DNA of 64,000 nt from positions 10,726,001 to 10,790,000 of the forward strand of contig JBHGNT010000020.1 of assembly GCA_043228905.1 (NCBI GenBank), in the 5' to 3' direction. The notes under the pieces were generated by a model, which did no database searches, was not told where the DNA came from, and worked only from the letters and a program-made list of their open reading frames with translations. Within the stretch, counting starts at the first letter, position 1. The number at the start of each line of letters is the position of its first letter. This DNA is from Azolla caroliniana. Lineage: Eukaryota; Polypodiophyta. The position numbers and the translations under genes are program-made. Below, one piece after another: positions 18,969 through 30,405 of this stretch.

Positions 18969-21900
18969 TTAGAATATGTGTACAATATCATAGGCAAACC
19001 TGAACATAATTAAGAAAGCACAAGGTCTTATGAAATCACCAAATAAATAAATAAAAATAACTTCTTCCAAGAGGTTGCCAAAGGATACGTCCAGAATAAC
19101 ACAAAAGACTGCAAATGGAAGAATATAAAAAATTAATTAGATCTTTCAAAGTATAGCATGGAGTTGTACAATAAATTTTTATTGCATCTACATGGTGATG
19201 TTTAGTTGATTTACACAATTTGTTATTACTTGAAAAGACAAAGCAATTACAGATTGTCAATGAACTGATCTAATTGCACACAATTTGCAATTTCTTCTTG
19301 AAAAGACAAAGGGCTTCCAAGGTGACAATGGACTAATCTAGTTGAAGACAATTTGTTATTTCTTGAAAAGACAAAGAGATTCCTGGATGTGAATGGACTA
19401 ATCAGGTTAAACCCATGTTTATGCCCCTCAAAAGAAACTCAAATACCCCAGGAAAAAGAGTGGAAATCATAAAAAATTTCATTTCCAGACACTAATACTA
19501 CTGCAAGACATTTGACCTTAAGAGCAAGTTAAGGCTCAACCATCTCATCTATAACAGTTCACCATTATCAAGCTCTGATAAATCTAGAACATATAAATTT
19601 CGAAGTCAAGTGCTTCATAAGACATTAAAGTCAATAGTCAACAATATAATATTTCTTTACGTGGGCATACAGAAAGGATTAGGAAGCACTGAAAATATAG
19701 AACATGATAAATGAACAGCATACCATTAAACCAGCTGTCAAGCCATCTATAGTTACACGATTCCATGAGTCAAAGAATTTGTTGATATTAAATCCAGCTT
19801 TAACTGTCACAGCTGCAGAAGTGATCATCATGATGATAAAATAGAACAGAAATCCTGTGATGCTTGTTAGACCTAATATTCCTGCAACAACCCCACCTAC
19901 AATAGAAAGAAAGGTGCGGCTGCAAACAACCAACATGAGAATAATAACTAAGCATAAGAACATAATTACATAAGAAAAAGACATTTGTTAAAATAATGTG
20001 CATAATGCATTGGTAAAGATACACAATCAAATCAAGTAGCAATGAAATCATTAGTGGATCTTAGACTAGGGCTCTCGAGAACATCCAACTAATCAAATCT
20101 TTGAATGTCTTGGCATGAAACCAGAAAGGGAGGGTTGTCAATCAATATGTATAGAAGAAGGATGAATTATGCACATCAAGAGCTGCTAGTATCACCTAAT
20201 ACTTGAATTCCCAATCTGAAGAGAATCTCATGCTATTAACGAAAGAGAAATCAGAATAATAGCATAGAGGGATTTGGGGCTCTACAAGAGAGTGTCTTAT
20301 ATGTCAAAGGACATAAAGTGTCTGACCAGACTTTCTCTTATAAAACGGATTTTATTAAACATAAATTCACCCTTCACTGCCAATTTTTATCCACTGACCA
20401 CTACCAGTGTCCATTATGTTTTTAGGTTGATTTTGACAGATTCATGCACTGGGTTATGATGTGCATTGTGCAGTGACTTATCTTACTAAAGAAACTTCAG
20501 GCGCAGTAAATATCCATACGCCAGGTCAGTTGACATGAGATCTAGACCGAAGGAGTTTGGGAAGAGATTATATGGGATGCTATGATTGATCCAAATCTTT
20601 CTCTCGGGCATTAATCCTGGAGTCTCGCAATATACAAGCAGAAAGTCGCAATTCCAAAGGACTCAGTAGAGCTAAAAATGGATGCTAAACTGGAGCGAGG
20701 TGATGCTCTCAATCTTCGGACCTGGACCTACCAAGTAAGCTCCCTTAACTCATGGCTAAAACAATTCATATGGCTATTTTTAAAATAAGAATTCACCATG
20801 AGATAGGTCCCAAGTAGAGCTAGATCCCAAGATTCCTAAGGAAAGATTAATTGCAAATAACTACGCAGTATACAATGTTTCCTGCATAGTTCATAGATTC
20901 CAGAATAGAAAACACTCTCTCAATCCCCACTGCTAAAAATTTGAATTGTGAATACCTAATCTTTACTGAAGCAAAAAGAGAACAGATGTACATCCTGCAC
21001 TCACACCAAGCAAATACGTCATTTCTCTCACATAAATATGTAGGTTCTCTAGTCCAATGCTAAAAAGTTGCCAAAAAATTGTTTGACTGTGAAACTTATA
21101 GATCACACTGAAGATCTGATGTATTGTGTTAAAAATCCACTATAACAGAATATTGAGACCCAGGTACTCAACTTTAAAATAGTTTATCATCTACTGCGCG
21201 AAGTAGGAATGTCTGAAATCATAATGACGAGAATGTTGAACTCAACCAAACTAGGTTCTGCCTACAGCATATGAAGATAAGTCTGAAATTGAAAGAACTA
21301 GTTTCTGTAAGATAAAATGTCTCAAAAAAGAAAAGAATATGTTTCTATCAACAAAAGGATTTTTTTGAAACGTATGGAACCAAAAGAAATCAGTTGCTGC
21401 ATGAAACAAATATTGCAGTAACTGAAGCTCCTTTCTCTGATGTATAAAAATCGAAAAAAAAGGATGAAGAAACATCAGTAATCAGAGCAATACAACAGGA
21501 TAAAGCATAACCTGAGCTGGAAAAATGTTTTCTGTGTGAAGAACAGTCTGCAAACAAAGGAGATCCTTTCTGTCCGCAAAAAGACAAGAAATGTCTGAAA
21601 TCAAAGAAACTGGTCTTTGTTTGAAATTAGAGAGAATGTTTATGTATTGAGGAACGTTTCAAATCGATAGAAATCTGGTTTTTTCTATCTATAAAGAAAA
21701 CGATCAAGAAATCTATGAAATCCAATCGAAAAGAACTCATATATTTCTGCATAAAAGGAGGAGATGATGAAATGAGTGAGGTCGAAGAAAGAAGAACGTG
21801 AAATATCTATCAAATATAAGCGAAAAGTGAGTGAGTGTGTCTGTGTGTGTCTGTGTGTGTCTGTGTGTGTGTGAGAGAGAGAGAGAGAAAGAGAGAAAGA

Positions 21901-22009
21901 GAGAAAGAGAAGAAGAGGTGGAACATGAGGAGCACCTGTAGTATATGGTCTTCATGTTGTGCTGGATGTTCTCTGCACTGAAGAGAGGCAGCTCACCTGT
22001 GCTCGCCAT
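18969..22009 (-). CDS. EMC6: ER membrane protein complex subunit 6 (EMC6)
   Basis: EMC6 is a small membrane subunit of the EMC, the ER insertase for tail-anchored and multipass proteins. Four coding exons on the minus strand join into 106 residues: 22009-21936 (ATG at 22009), 19919-19724, 19108-19089 and 18999-18969 (TAA). Motifs follow the family closely: an N-terminal NIQHNMKTIYY, then SRTFLSIVGGVVAGILGL, TGFLFYF, FDSWNRVTIDG, SFVLFWT and FAYDIVHIF at the C-terminus, giving about three hydrophobic helices. All introns are GT-AG with lengths of 2016, 615 and 89 bp. Exon 3 is a 20-nt microexon that supplies SFVLFW plus two bases of a Thr codon. Skipping it would break the frame. The 5' leader region contains GAA and GT/GA microsatellites. 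Confidence 0.95.
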
Positions 22010-22138
22010 AGCCAAGATCTGAAGAAGAAGAAGACGAAGAAGAAGAAGAAGAAAAGCAAACACAGAGACAAGACATATATGTATGTATGTATGTATAAAT
22101 AATATGTGAAGAATTACGACGTACCCCTGACTGCGTTT

Positions 22139-22372
22139 GTTCTATATTTCCCCAAATACCCCTTCGTTTTCTATATTTCCTAATTTTACCCTTGTCTTTT
22201 TCTATATTTCCCAAAATACCCTTGCTTTTTTCTATATTTCCCGAAATACCCTTTCCTTTTTCTATATTTCCCGAAATACCCTTTCCTTTTTCTATATTTC
22301 CCGAAATACCCTTGCCTTTTTCAATATTTCCCAGAATACCCTTGTCTTTTTCTTTCCTTCCCCAAAATGCCC
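22139..22372. repeat. 30-bp minisatellite, 7-8 copies
   Basis: Unit TTTTTCTATATTTCCCGAAA plus TACCCTTGCC, period 30 bp, more homogeneous in the middle and decayed at the edges. It lies about 130 bp upstream of the EMC6 start codon. Because 30 is a multiple of three, it stays open in two frames. Those are not genes. Confidence 0.9.
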
Positions 22373-22592
22373 CCTTTCCCTCCTTGGGGGAAGAAAACTA
22401 ATAAGATCAAAATTGTCTCGTTTGGCTAGGTGCTTAACATTATGAAATGGTTTAAGAGATGGGGGGGCGGGGAGTAAAATATCTATTGGAACTCTAAGGT
22501 GATGCTATGAAGTTATGTGATCATCGAGGCTAAATTACCAAGGGCACTACGGTTAAAGTGGCCAATTGCTAAATTTGTCAACATTGAACTAT

Positions 22593-22934
22593 CAATCGGC
22601 AACAGTTCGAATCGATTTAGTTTAAATGGTTTGAAATTGTGGTTAAAACTGTTAGATGGTTTATAAAATTTTTAATAGTTTTTTTGAACAACCTTTTCAT
22701 TTTTAAGTCTAATTCCCATATTTTAAGGAAAAACTTTAAATTTTGAAAAATTTGGAATTTGAAATAATCAAAACTTAACATTACAATTTTGAATTTTGAC
22801 GTAAGTTGAAAACTGAAACTACGGTATTAACTATTCTATTAAAAGGGTTTCGTGGTTCGGTTCACTTCAAGTTTCAAACTTTCTAAACGGTTCGGTTTTG
22901 AAAATCTCGAACTGAACCGAACCATTGCCAATTG
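22593..22934. mobile_element. MITE-like element rich in GGTTCGGTT
   Basis: Starts CAATCGGCAACAGTTCG and ends GAACCGAACCATTGCCAATTG, imperfect inverted ends of about 17 bp. The AT-rich interior has GGTTCGGTTTTG blocks. It resembles 46830-47215 in ends and composition. The target duplication was not resolved. Confidence 0.6.
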
Positions 22935-23426
22935 TTAATATTAAGCCCTGATATAAGGGAAAAAATGCAAAACATATCCGACCACATCTCACTACCCCCA
23001 TGAGCCTTGGCTCTCAGAGAGCCTTAACACTTCGTCGAACTCGCTCACACAAGTTTAGGTGTTGAGGTAGAATCATGGCATCATCATGCAAACATGAAGA
23101 TATGCAAAGGTATACAATGAAAACCTAGTGGAGGATGAATATCATTTACTTATCGTATGCTCACGTGTAAGGTATATATTGTCAGATACGATGACTTTTG
23201 TTAAATAGGTTAGATGATGTGAGTGTCATACTCAAATTTCCATCATGAAGGCTGAGCACATATGCACATGCGTTATTTTCACATCAAGAGTTTTTACAAC
23301 AAAATAGTAACTTCCCTTCTTAGGAATGAGTTGCGCACAATATGATATGTTGATTTGGTCTCATAGATCAAAATTTGCCTCATCATACAGGGGGATAAAA
23401 TCAATCTCTCTCTCTCTTTGATTGTG
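22935..23426. other. No gene seen
   Basis: AT-rich DNA with CT runs. Some stretches (CATCATGAAGGCTGAGCACATATGC and similar) loosely resemble 24470-24660, suggesting an old dispersed repeat. Confidence 0.4.
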
Positions 23427-23611
23427 ATTAGCTTACCTTAGTGGTAAGTCATTAACACTATTAGTTCATCTTGGGTTCGAAACCCAATTTTCTCACCTCT
23501 TAGTTACTCCATAGATATCTCCTATTTCACTAGATGCCATTGTGGAATGTAGGGGTTGAACCCATGACCACCTGGTCTCCATTGGGCAACCTTACCAACT
23601 AAGCTACATCC
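23427..23611. mobile_element. SINE-like element with two convergent tRNA-like heads
   Basis: The plus head has a box A-like TAGCTTACCTTAGTGGTAAG (about 23430-23449) and a perfect T-arm TTGGGTTCGAAACCCAA (23471-23487) containing box B. The minus head, read from 23611 to 23551, has GTAGCTTAGTTGGTAAGG (box A) and ATGGGTTCAACCCCT (box B). Both point inward. The cloverleafs are too decayed in acceptor and anticodon arms to be tRNA genes. Other copies lie at 23625-24345 and 58625-58795. Confidence 0.7.
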
Positions 23612-23624
23612 ATCTGGGCTCTCT

Positions 23625-24345
23625 CGTAATTAGCTTACCCTAGTGGTAAGTCGTTTTCATTATCACCACTACATCTTGGGTTGAAAACCCAATTTTCTCA
23701 CCTCTCTATTACTTTACAACTCTCTCTCTCTCTCTTGGTGGTAAGTCATTTACATTATTAGTAGCAATGGGCCCGATTTTGGCTCAAACCAAACCGATCT
23801 GTTAAGCCATGGTTTAAAGGTTTATAAGTTCCAAAATAATTAAATGGTTTGGTTTGGTTCTGAAAATGGGGTTTGTCGGTTTATAGGTTATTGGGATAAC
23901 TTTTTTTATCCCTTAAACGTTTATGTAATTTAATGGTTTAATTAATGTTTTTTTATTGATTTAATTAATTAACTAATTAAACGTAAATGTATATTTAATC
24001 TAGTGTATTTTTTATTTATTCAATTTTTAAATTAGTTTGGCTTTAATGTGGTTAGGTTTAAACATTTTACTAAATGGCTCGGTTTGGTTTCAACTTTTCC
24101 CTAAACGGTCTTGATTTAAATAGTTTGGTTTACCTTTTCTTGAATGGTTTGGTTTAATGGCTTGAAAGTTCATAAATAGTTTGGTTTGGTTTTTGTTTTA
24201 TATAAATGGCTTGGTTTCAAGGCAAAGAAATTGAACCGGGCCCATTGCTAATTATTAGCATTACATCTTGAGTTCAAAACCCAATTTTCTCACCTCTCTA
24301 TTACTTTATAGATATCTCTTATTTCACAATATGCCATTGTGGAAT
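23625..24345. mobile_element. Further copies of the SINE-like family, split by a MITE
   Basis: A second plus head runs from 23627 (TAGCTTACCCTAGTGG) to about 23715, a third head fragment is at 23737-23761, and its continuation resumes after the MITE at 24251 (CATCTTGAGTTCAAAACCC). The minus-strand head is missing in these copies, which end in a CT tract at about 24350. Confidence 0.65.
23762..24250. mobile_element. hAT-like MITE with 8-bp target duplication
   Basis: A 489-bp element with perfect 14-bp terminal inverted repeats TAGCAATGGGCCCG / CGGGCCCATTGCTA. It is bordered by identical 8-bp ATTATTAG at 23754-23761 and 24251-24258. The 8-bp duplication and TA-starting ends fit hAT non-autonomous elements. 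The interior is TTTGGTTTGG-rich with no coding capacity. Confidence 0.85.
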
Positions 24346-24699
24346 CCTATCTCTCTCTCTCTCTCTCTTTCACTCTAGTGTTAACTCTTGCAAAGCCATA
24401 ACATTCCCTTGTACTTGATCAAACAATCTAGGCATGTTAGTAAATGTAAGGAAGGCTAGTAAACGATGACAATCACTTGCTTTTTACATGCTCTACATAT
24501 AGTGCAATTTGTGAAAGTTATGATGGTATATTAAGTGGGGGTGATGACTTGAGTGTCGCACTAAAGAGAACATATAGATGATTGAGTTGATTGAGCTTAT
24601 ATGCGTGTGTTTTATTCACACATCGAGATTTGGTTCTTCAAAATATGAATATCTCTTCTTAGGAAGGAGAGACGCCTCAAGATAACTTTTGTACTTAGG
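24346..24699. other. No gene seen
   Basis: CT tract followed by AT-rich DNA loosely similar to 23080-23380. Nothing further supportable. Confidence 0.4.
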
Positions 24700-26160
24700 T
24701 CCCATGGGTCAATATTGGCTCATAATCATTTCTTGATATGTATGTTGAGCATAATTGATATACATTTGAACGTTCAATACATTATGCAATATATTTCTGC
24801 TTGCAATAAAACCATATTGAGATGTGTGAATAAATTGAGGTAAGAATTTCTTAAGTATATTGGATAATGTCTTTGGAAACACTTTGTATAGCCCTCTCAT
24901 CAATGAAATAGAACCCCGTTATGAAATGACTTGGGAGATAGTACCTTTGGTATCAATTTGATTAGGCCCCCCTTCCAACTCTCTGGTATGAAAACAAAAT
25001 CCCAACATTGTTGAAACACTTGCGTGAATGATCTCCTAAGATTTCAAGCATATTTATTAAAGACTTCATTCGTAATATCATCCTAATTAGAACTTTTACC
25101 ATTCCGAAGGTGTAACAATACCTTTTCTATCTCAGCTTCTTCAAAATCAACATCCAACTCTCGACAAATATTTGTATTCACGATACACCCAACTGCATTA
25201 TACTTTTTTTATATTGCTTTCAACATATCCTCATTAATAATTAACTCTAACTTCAATCAAATCCTTAAAATGAGAAATACATACCTCAATAACCTTGGTT
25301 GGGCTTGCAAATCTTATCACATATCTTAATTTGCATCATATTTGAACAAGCAAATGATGGTCATAATCTTTGGAAAATCATGTGAGTACTCGACTTTCAT
25401 AATAAAAAACATCCACATGGATCATTATACACTATGTAGACAAAAAAATCAGCAATAATCATGGCCATACCCGAATAATGATGTGATTAGTGACTTGCAT
25501 AATATGTGGAATATACAAACAAATGTATCACGAATCCTAATAAATCATGCCACTTATGTTCAATTGCACATAAAACTCTCATTCCTTGTTAAATAAAGTT
25601 TTCCATCACATATACTTCTTATGATGAGAAAAGCCCCTCACATACATATTCCATAATACCACTTTCAATTAACACCTGAGGTCGCACCATCCTTCATAAG
25701 GAATGAAATTGGTTAGACAATCTCTAATTTTGCACTTATTTTTGCCAAGGATTTCTCTTGAAACCTCCGTCATTCTCAAATTACCTTTTGGTAATGCATT
25801 GCCATTAATACTTATTGTCTCCCTTCACATGGAAACACCCTTCCTTTTATCTTATGTTGCAGTTAATGCCACTCTTGATCATCAACAAATTTTGGTTCTA
25901 CACTGGTATGCATTCTATTATTCTCCCTAACTAACACCTCCATGTCCATGAACTTTAGAATCACGCTCTAACCCATGAGATGTTCCCTCATCCATGACCA
26001 TATCAATTGTTGATAAGAAAAAAAATTCTCAATATATTCCTTATAGTTTTCTTTGACATGGTTTTTTTTGAATGGTACACCATGATATTTGCATTCAACT
26101 ATAAAATGCCCCAATTGATCACATTTTAAACAATGTTATGCACAAGTCTCCCATGGAAGC
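24700..26160 (-). pseudogene. Decayed plant LINE: ORF1 zinc knuckle and RT fragment
   Basis: On the minus strand around 26160-26080 a CCHC knuckle (CLKCDQLGHFIVEC) follows LPWETC, as in the ORF1 of plant L1-type elements. About 1 kb downstream, 24960-24705 encodes RT pieces in the right order: GTISQVIS, SISLMRGLYKVFPK, FIHTSQYGFIASRNILHNVL (the segment before the first catalytic motif). Frameshifts and stops are frequent and the endonuclease region is not readable. Low age estimates are excluded by this decay. Confidence 0.7.
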
Positions 26161-26790
26161 TTAAAATGAAATTGACAAAATAAAGATGTATCTATACTCA
26201 ACCATCCAAAAGTTTGCAAACTCATGTCTTATAATATGCAAAAATTCATTTCTTCAAGGAATTAGCATGGAGAGCAACCATAATTATAGCCAATTTGAGA
26301 CATCGATTCTAGCAATGATTCCCGAAAGAATTGAGTTATTACAATCAACAATCACCCAATTTGGACATTGTTATTTCAATAAATCATTACAGGCGACCAC
26401 ATAACCCATTCCATGACGTGCACTAATCTTATGTAAAAGAAAGATTTATACCTTTTGCCATCAAAGCAAAATGGTGTGATTACAATCGAAAAACCACATC
26501 ATAGAAACTTCTTGGATCCACACATATATGGTCAACAAATTAGGCATTATGGATGAATTCGATTACTATTTAATCCATGATAGTAAACGAAATTTAATTG
26601 TGAAATACAAAATGACACTGCGATCATAAGGCCTATCAAATATTGCCAACATTGACTTGGGTCTCCATCAAATTTTGTGTAATTCTAAACTCACGTATTA
26701 CTTCAACTTTCTTCTCTCAAATCCTTAGAGTTCTTTTTCTCTTAGAAGTGCTTGAGAAAAGGACATAGCTATGGCAAGAGGGGAAAAAAA
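26161..26790 (-). other. Probable upstream part of the same LINE
   Basis: Broken minus-strand frames (for example VDCNNSILSGIIARIDVSNW) could be the DUF4283-like part of ORF1. Too damaged to define. Confidence 0.4.
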
Positions 26791-26889
26791 CCCTAGCTCA
26801 GCAGATTGATCGATTCTTCATTGCCATGGCTGCAACCCGGGAAATAAAACCCTAGCTCAGCAGATTGATCGATTCTTCCATCACCATGG
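26791..26889. repeat. Tandem duplication just past the STN1 stop codon
   Basis: A unit of about 58 bp holding AACCCTAGCTCAGCAGATTG, ATCGATTCTTC and CCATGGCT occurs at 26791-26830 and again at 26849-26889, in the 3' flank of STN1. Confidence 0.8.
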
Positions 26890-27486
26890 CTATGGCGGGA
26901 AAGGAAGATCATAGTGATGCAGTCCAAGATTCATACACTCCAGCCAGTGGAACGTCTCTGCGTTAGGGTTAACCTCCTTCACAATGGTGGCAACAGTAAC
27001 TTGAATCTGACCACGGAACGAAGAAACTCGCCCCCTCACTCGGAGCAGAGAACAAAGCTCGACTTTCTCAGCATCCGCAAACCCTAACTCCGCACAGACC
27101 TCGCTCTCTACAGATCTGGTGGATCTGTTCTTGATTGAATACCGATGATGGTTTGAATTACCGAAGAAATTGAGCCAGAGCACGCACGGAATACAACCTG
27201 TTCCATCGTCTAAGGAGAAGCGAAGGTAGCTCTCTTTTCTTTCTACGCTTACCACGAGCCCCAGGACTTCGACTCTGTATACTGGCCTTCCATTTCTGGA
27301 GAAAAGCTGCTGCTCCTTCCTCAACAGAGTGGAGGAAGAAGAAGAAGAAGAAGAAGAAGAAGATGATGATGATGATTGCAGGGAGAGGAGATCGAAGGCG
27401 AGAAGGTGGGCATGGCATGAATACATTGGATCCTGACGGTGATGATTCGGCTTGATTAGCCTTTCTCTGGCGCTCTCTGTCGCCAT
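26890..27486 (-). CDS. STN1: CST complex subunit STN1
   Basis: STN1 is the OB-fold subunit of the CTC1-STN1-TEN1 complex that caps telomeres and helps C-strand fill-in. This is a single-exon frame of 198 residues, as in other plants, with ATG at 27486 and TAG at 26890. An N-terminal HAHLLAFDLLSL is followed by a Ser run (about 15 residues, coded by a TCT/TCA microsatellite). The OB fold follows at about residues 63-175: GRPVYRVEVLGLVVSV, YLRFSLDDGTGCIPCVLWLN, VRGRVSSFRGQIQVTV, then NAETFHWLECMNLG. Length exceeds the roughly 160 residues of the Arabidopsis protein, mainly from the N-terminal extension and Ser run. An alternative start at the internal Met (residue 21) would shorten it towards that length. 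Confidence 0.87.
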   Translation of the reverse strand: MATESARERLIKPNHHRQDPMYSCHAHLLAFDLLSLQSSSSSSSSSSSSSSSTLLRKEQQLFSRNGRPVYRVEVLGLVVSVERKESYLRFSLDDGTGCIPCVLWLNFFGNSNHHRYSIKNRSTRSVESEVCAELGFADAEKVELCSLLRVRGRVSSFRGQIQVTVATIVKEVNPNAETFHWLECMNLGLHHYDLPFPP

Positions 27487-27740
27487 GGCCAGAGGCTTGG
27501 CAGTTCCGTTCTAAACACAAGACAAATAATTCATGCCATTCCTTCTTAAAAAAAGACCATATAAAAATTTGAGTCCCTGTGTAACACACAACACAACATA
27601 TAATCAGTGTATGTATGTATTGTATCTATGTACTTCCATGTGAGTGTTTGATAAATAAAAGAGTAACCAAATCCCCCTGTTTTTTGGTTGGGTCATATAC
27701 ATATGTACATAACTCAAAACCGCGGTTTCGCGGCTTAAGT

Positions 27741-28019
27741 TCCATAGTACGTAAAATTCGTGTTCGTCTAGCATAACATTCGTTTTCCTACATAGGAAAA
27801 ACGAATGCGAATGTTATTCAAACATTCTCGTGTTTTTTTTCCCACCCACTTTTTTAAAGGTTTTGTTTTTGTTTTTTTTCCAATTTTTAGGCTTATTTAC
27901 CTCATAATAAATAGTTAATCCAAAAGTATGTTATTTATCTTTCTTTGAGGGTGTTTTCCTTACATGAATGATTGAAAAAACATTCTTGAATGCGAATGCA
28001 CGTATGGTTCATACTATGG
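27741..28019. mobile_element. Candidate short MITE with internal hairpin
   Basis: Ends CCATAGTACGTA and (reverse) CCATAGTATGAACCATACGTG are imperfect inverted repeats. Inside, CATTCGTTTTCC and GGAAAAACGAATG form a 12-bp stem around a 6-nt loop at about 27778-27808. No target duplication was found, so the boundaries are tentative. Confidence 0.4.
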
Positions 28020-28843
28020 GCTCAACCACTTAACGGTTTAAACGGTTTCACTTCGGTTCGAGGGTTTAAAGGTTCAGTTCGAGCCTTTTATCGGTTTAAA
28101 CTTTAAATTGTTTGAAACCGCGGCTCAAACGGTTTGACGGTTTAAGATTGACACTCGATAATTTTCTCAAATATATTTTGGAACATTTTAAGCCTAATTT
28201 TGATCTTTTAAGGAAAATCTCTAAATTTTGACTTCGGTTCGAGGGTTGAAAGGTTCAATTCGAGCCTTTGTCGGTTTAAATTGTTTGAAACCGTGGCGCA
28301 CACGGTTTGACGGTTTATGATTGACACTTCGATAATTTTTTCAAATATATTTTTGAACATTTTAAGCCTAATTTTGATCTTTTACGAAAAATCTCTAAAT
28401 TTTGACTTCGGTTCAAGGGTTTAAAGGCAAGCATTTATCGGTAAAAATTGTTTGAAACCGCGGCTCAAACAATTTGACGTTTTAAGATTGACACTTTGAT
28501 CATTTTCTCAAATATATTTTTGACCATTTTAAGCCTAATTTTGATCTTTTAAGAAAAATCTCAAATTTTCAAATTACAAATATTACAAATATTTTAAATT
28601 AAAATGTGAGATTTTTAATTCTGACCAAACTTTAAAAGCAAAACTAAACCGGGAACCGTGGTTTTTATGGTTTAAAGGTTTGAAAGTCTCTCAAACCGTT
28701 TGGTTTGAGCTTGAATTTTTTTTAATACAATTTCGGTTGAAATGGTTTCATGGTTTGGTTCGGTTTGCTTCAAATTTAGTTTCTGTTTTTTAAAACGGTT
28801 TGAGTTTGACACTATCGAATCAAACCGTTGCCAATTGCTAGGG
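28020..28843. mobile_element. GGTTTAAA/GGTTCGAG-rich MITE-like element with a triplicated core
   Basis: Ends in CCGTTGCCAATTGCTAG like the other GGTTCGGTT elements. A core unit of about 185 bp (CTTCGGTTCGAGGGTTTAAA ... GACACTCGATAATTTTCTCA) is present three times between about 28050 and 28560. No coding capacity. Confidence 0.6.
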
Positions 28844-30180
28844 TCATAATATCACTTGAAACCCTAAACCCTAGAGTATTTCATTGAAGAGGATGACAAG
28901 AGATGTGAAATCAACGCTTAATTCATTGGGAAACTAACGCCTCAACAAATACCACATAAATTGCGTTGCATTGTCTCTATGTTGACACCAACCACAAAAG
29001 ACCAAATGCAAAGAGTATGTATGTTATAGATATAAAAAAACAAGCAAGCAAGAGGGGGGAAAAGAGACATGTGAGAGTGACGGAAAGGCATACTAGATTA
29101 TTGATTGGGAACTTTTGCGAAACTATTGTATGATAAAGTATTGATTGGGAACTTTTGCTTGGTTATGATTGTTACTCAAGAAACCATGGATGAAAGCAAG
29201 ATTGAGAATAAAAAGCGTGATAAAAAAAACCAACAATTGTGTACATAGGGACCCACAAAAGTGTACCCAATGAAGAACATATAAATTTTACCCTCCTAGT
29301 GAGCAACAATGAGGTATGTATATCACTTATATTTTTAGACCATAAATTTGATTGAATAAGGGTTTCTTAAGTTGGATGTACAAATTTGGTTGCACATGAA
29401 TGTTCGAAGTTTTATGCCTTCCAATTTGCACAATCCAGAGGGATATGGAGTCACCTAGATAGATGTATGTGATGCATGATGGTTCCTATATACTAACATC
29501 ACTCGGTGTCATAATTCTACACTATATGGGATTTTCAAACCATTCCCTTTTAGTTTGGAGATTCACAATCTACAACTCACATGTACAAATCCTTATTTGG
29601 CAAGCCCTCGCCACGCTTTGACTCTTCTCTTGCTTCAATCTCACTTTTGATTCTCTCATGGAACAAACTTTGGTGAACTTCTCTACAAGGAGTGGATAAC
29701 AATGGAGTAGAGGCATAAGATATAATTCTATGAAACATTAAGATCCTCTCCAGGGAGAAGGTATTATTAACACATTCACCATTAGGTGAGAAGCTTTTGA
29801 ATATCCATAGTCCTTTCCAAGACATTTTTTCGTAATTGCAAATTGCAATGTCAAGGTTATCATCATGATAAGATATAATGACATATTCAAGGTCAATCTC
29901 ATGAGTCTTTTCAAGCACTACATATTGTTTATGCCTGATTTATATGGTACATATGAAACAATAGGGAGGGTGGGGGGAGGAGAGATTTTATGGTGGATCT
30001 GACTAAAATAATTGAGCTTTGTGAACCAGTTCGAGGTTGGTTTGGCAAGGCTCAAGCCGAACTGAATTGGATTGGATAGGGTGAAACCGGTTAAGGCTAA
30101 ACGGTTCGTCCAAACCGGTTTGGTTGAAAGGTTGAAAACTTCTAAACCGGTTAAGGCTTGAACAGCTTTGGCAAGGCCTT
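28844..30180. other. Mostly gene-free; weak unknown ORF and a short GGTT-repeat scrap
   Basis: The minus-strand frame at 29918-29577 is open for 113 codons (DLEYVIISYHDDNLDIAICN, FSLERILMFHR) but lacks an ATG start and any known domain. It may be an exon or a relic. At 30010-30180 there is a short stretch of AACCGGTTTGGTT repeats related to the nearby MITEs. Confidence 0.35.
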
Positions 30181-30405
30181 GTGAGCCGTGACCCCCCCAA
30201 ATAAGAAAGAAGAAGAAAAAGACGCAAAGGCCTTTTTCTTTCTTCTTTCCTTCATATTTATTTCAAAATTCAAATTCAAATTCAAATCGCTCGCTCATGA
30301 GATACGAGAGTTTCCGCTTCAAATGTTTTTCGAAAAATTAATTACTTAATTAATTGACCTCCTCCTCATTCCTGCATTTCTCTGAGAGGGTCACTCGCCT
30401 TCTAA

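Noticed and set aside
22139-22372. CRISPR-like array
   Set aside because: Units are contiguous with no variable spacers, in a plant nuclear context.
22137-22445. Overlapping open frames of 102 and 69 codons
   Set aside because: They are the translation of a 30-bp minisatellite, open because the period is a multiple of three.
23427-23611. Two genuine tRNA genes
   Set aside because: D- and T-arm-like parts are good but acceptor and anticodon arms do not pair consistently, and the same block recurs as a repeat.
27158-27589. 143-codon minus-strand frame overlapping STN1
   Set aside because: Shadow of the STN1 frame kept open by the GAA repeat.
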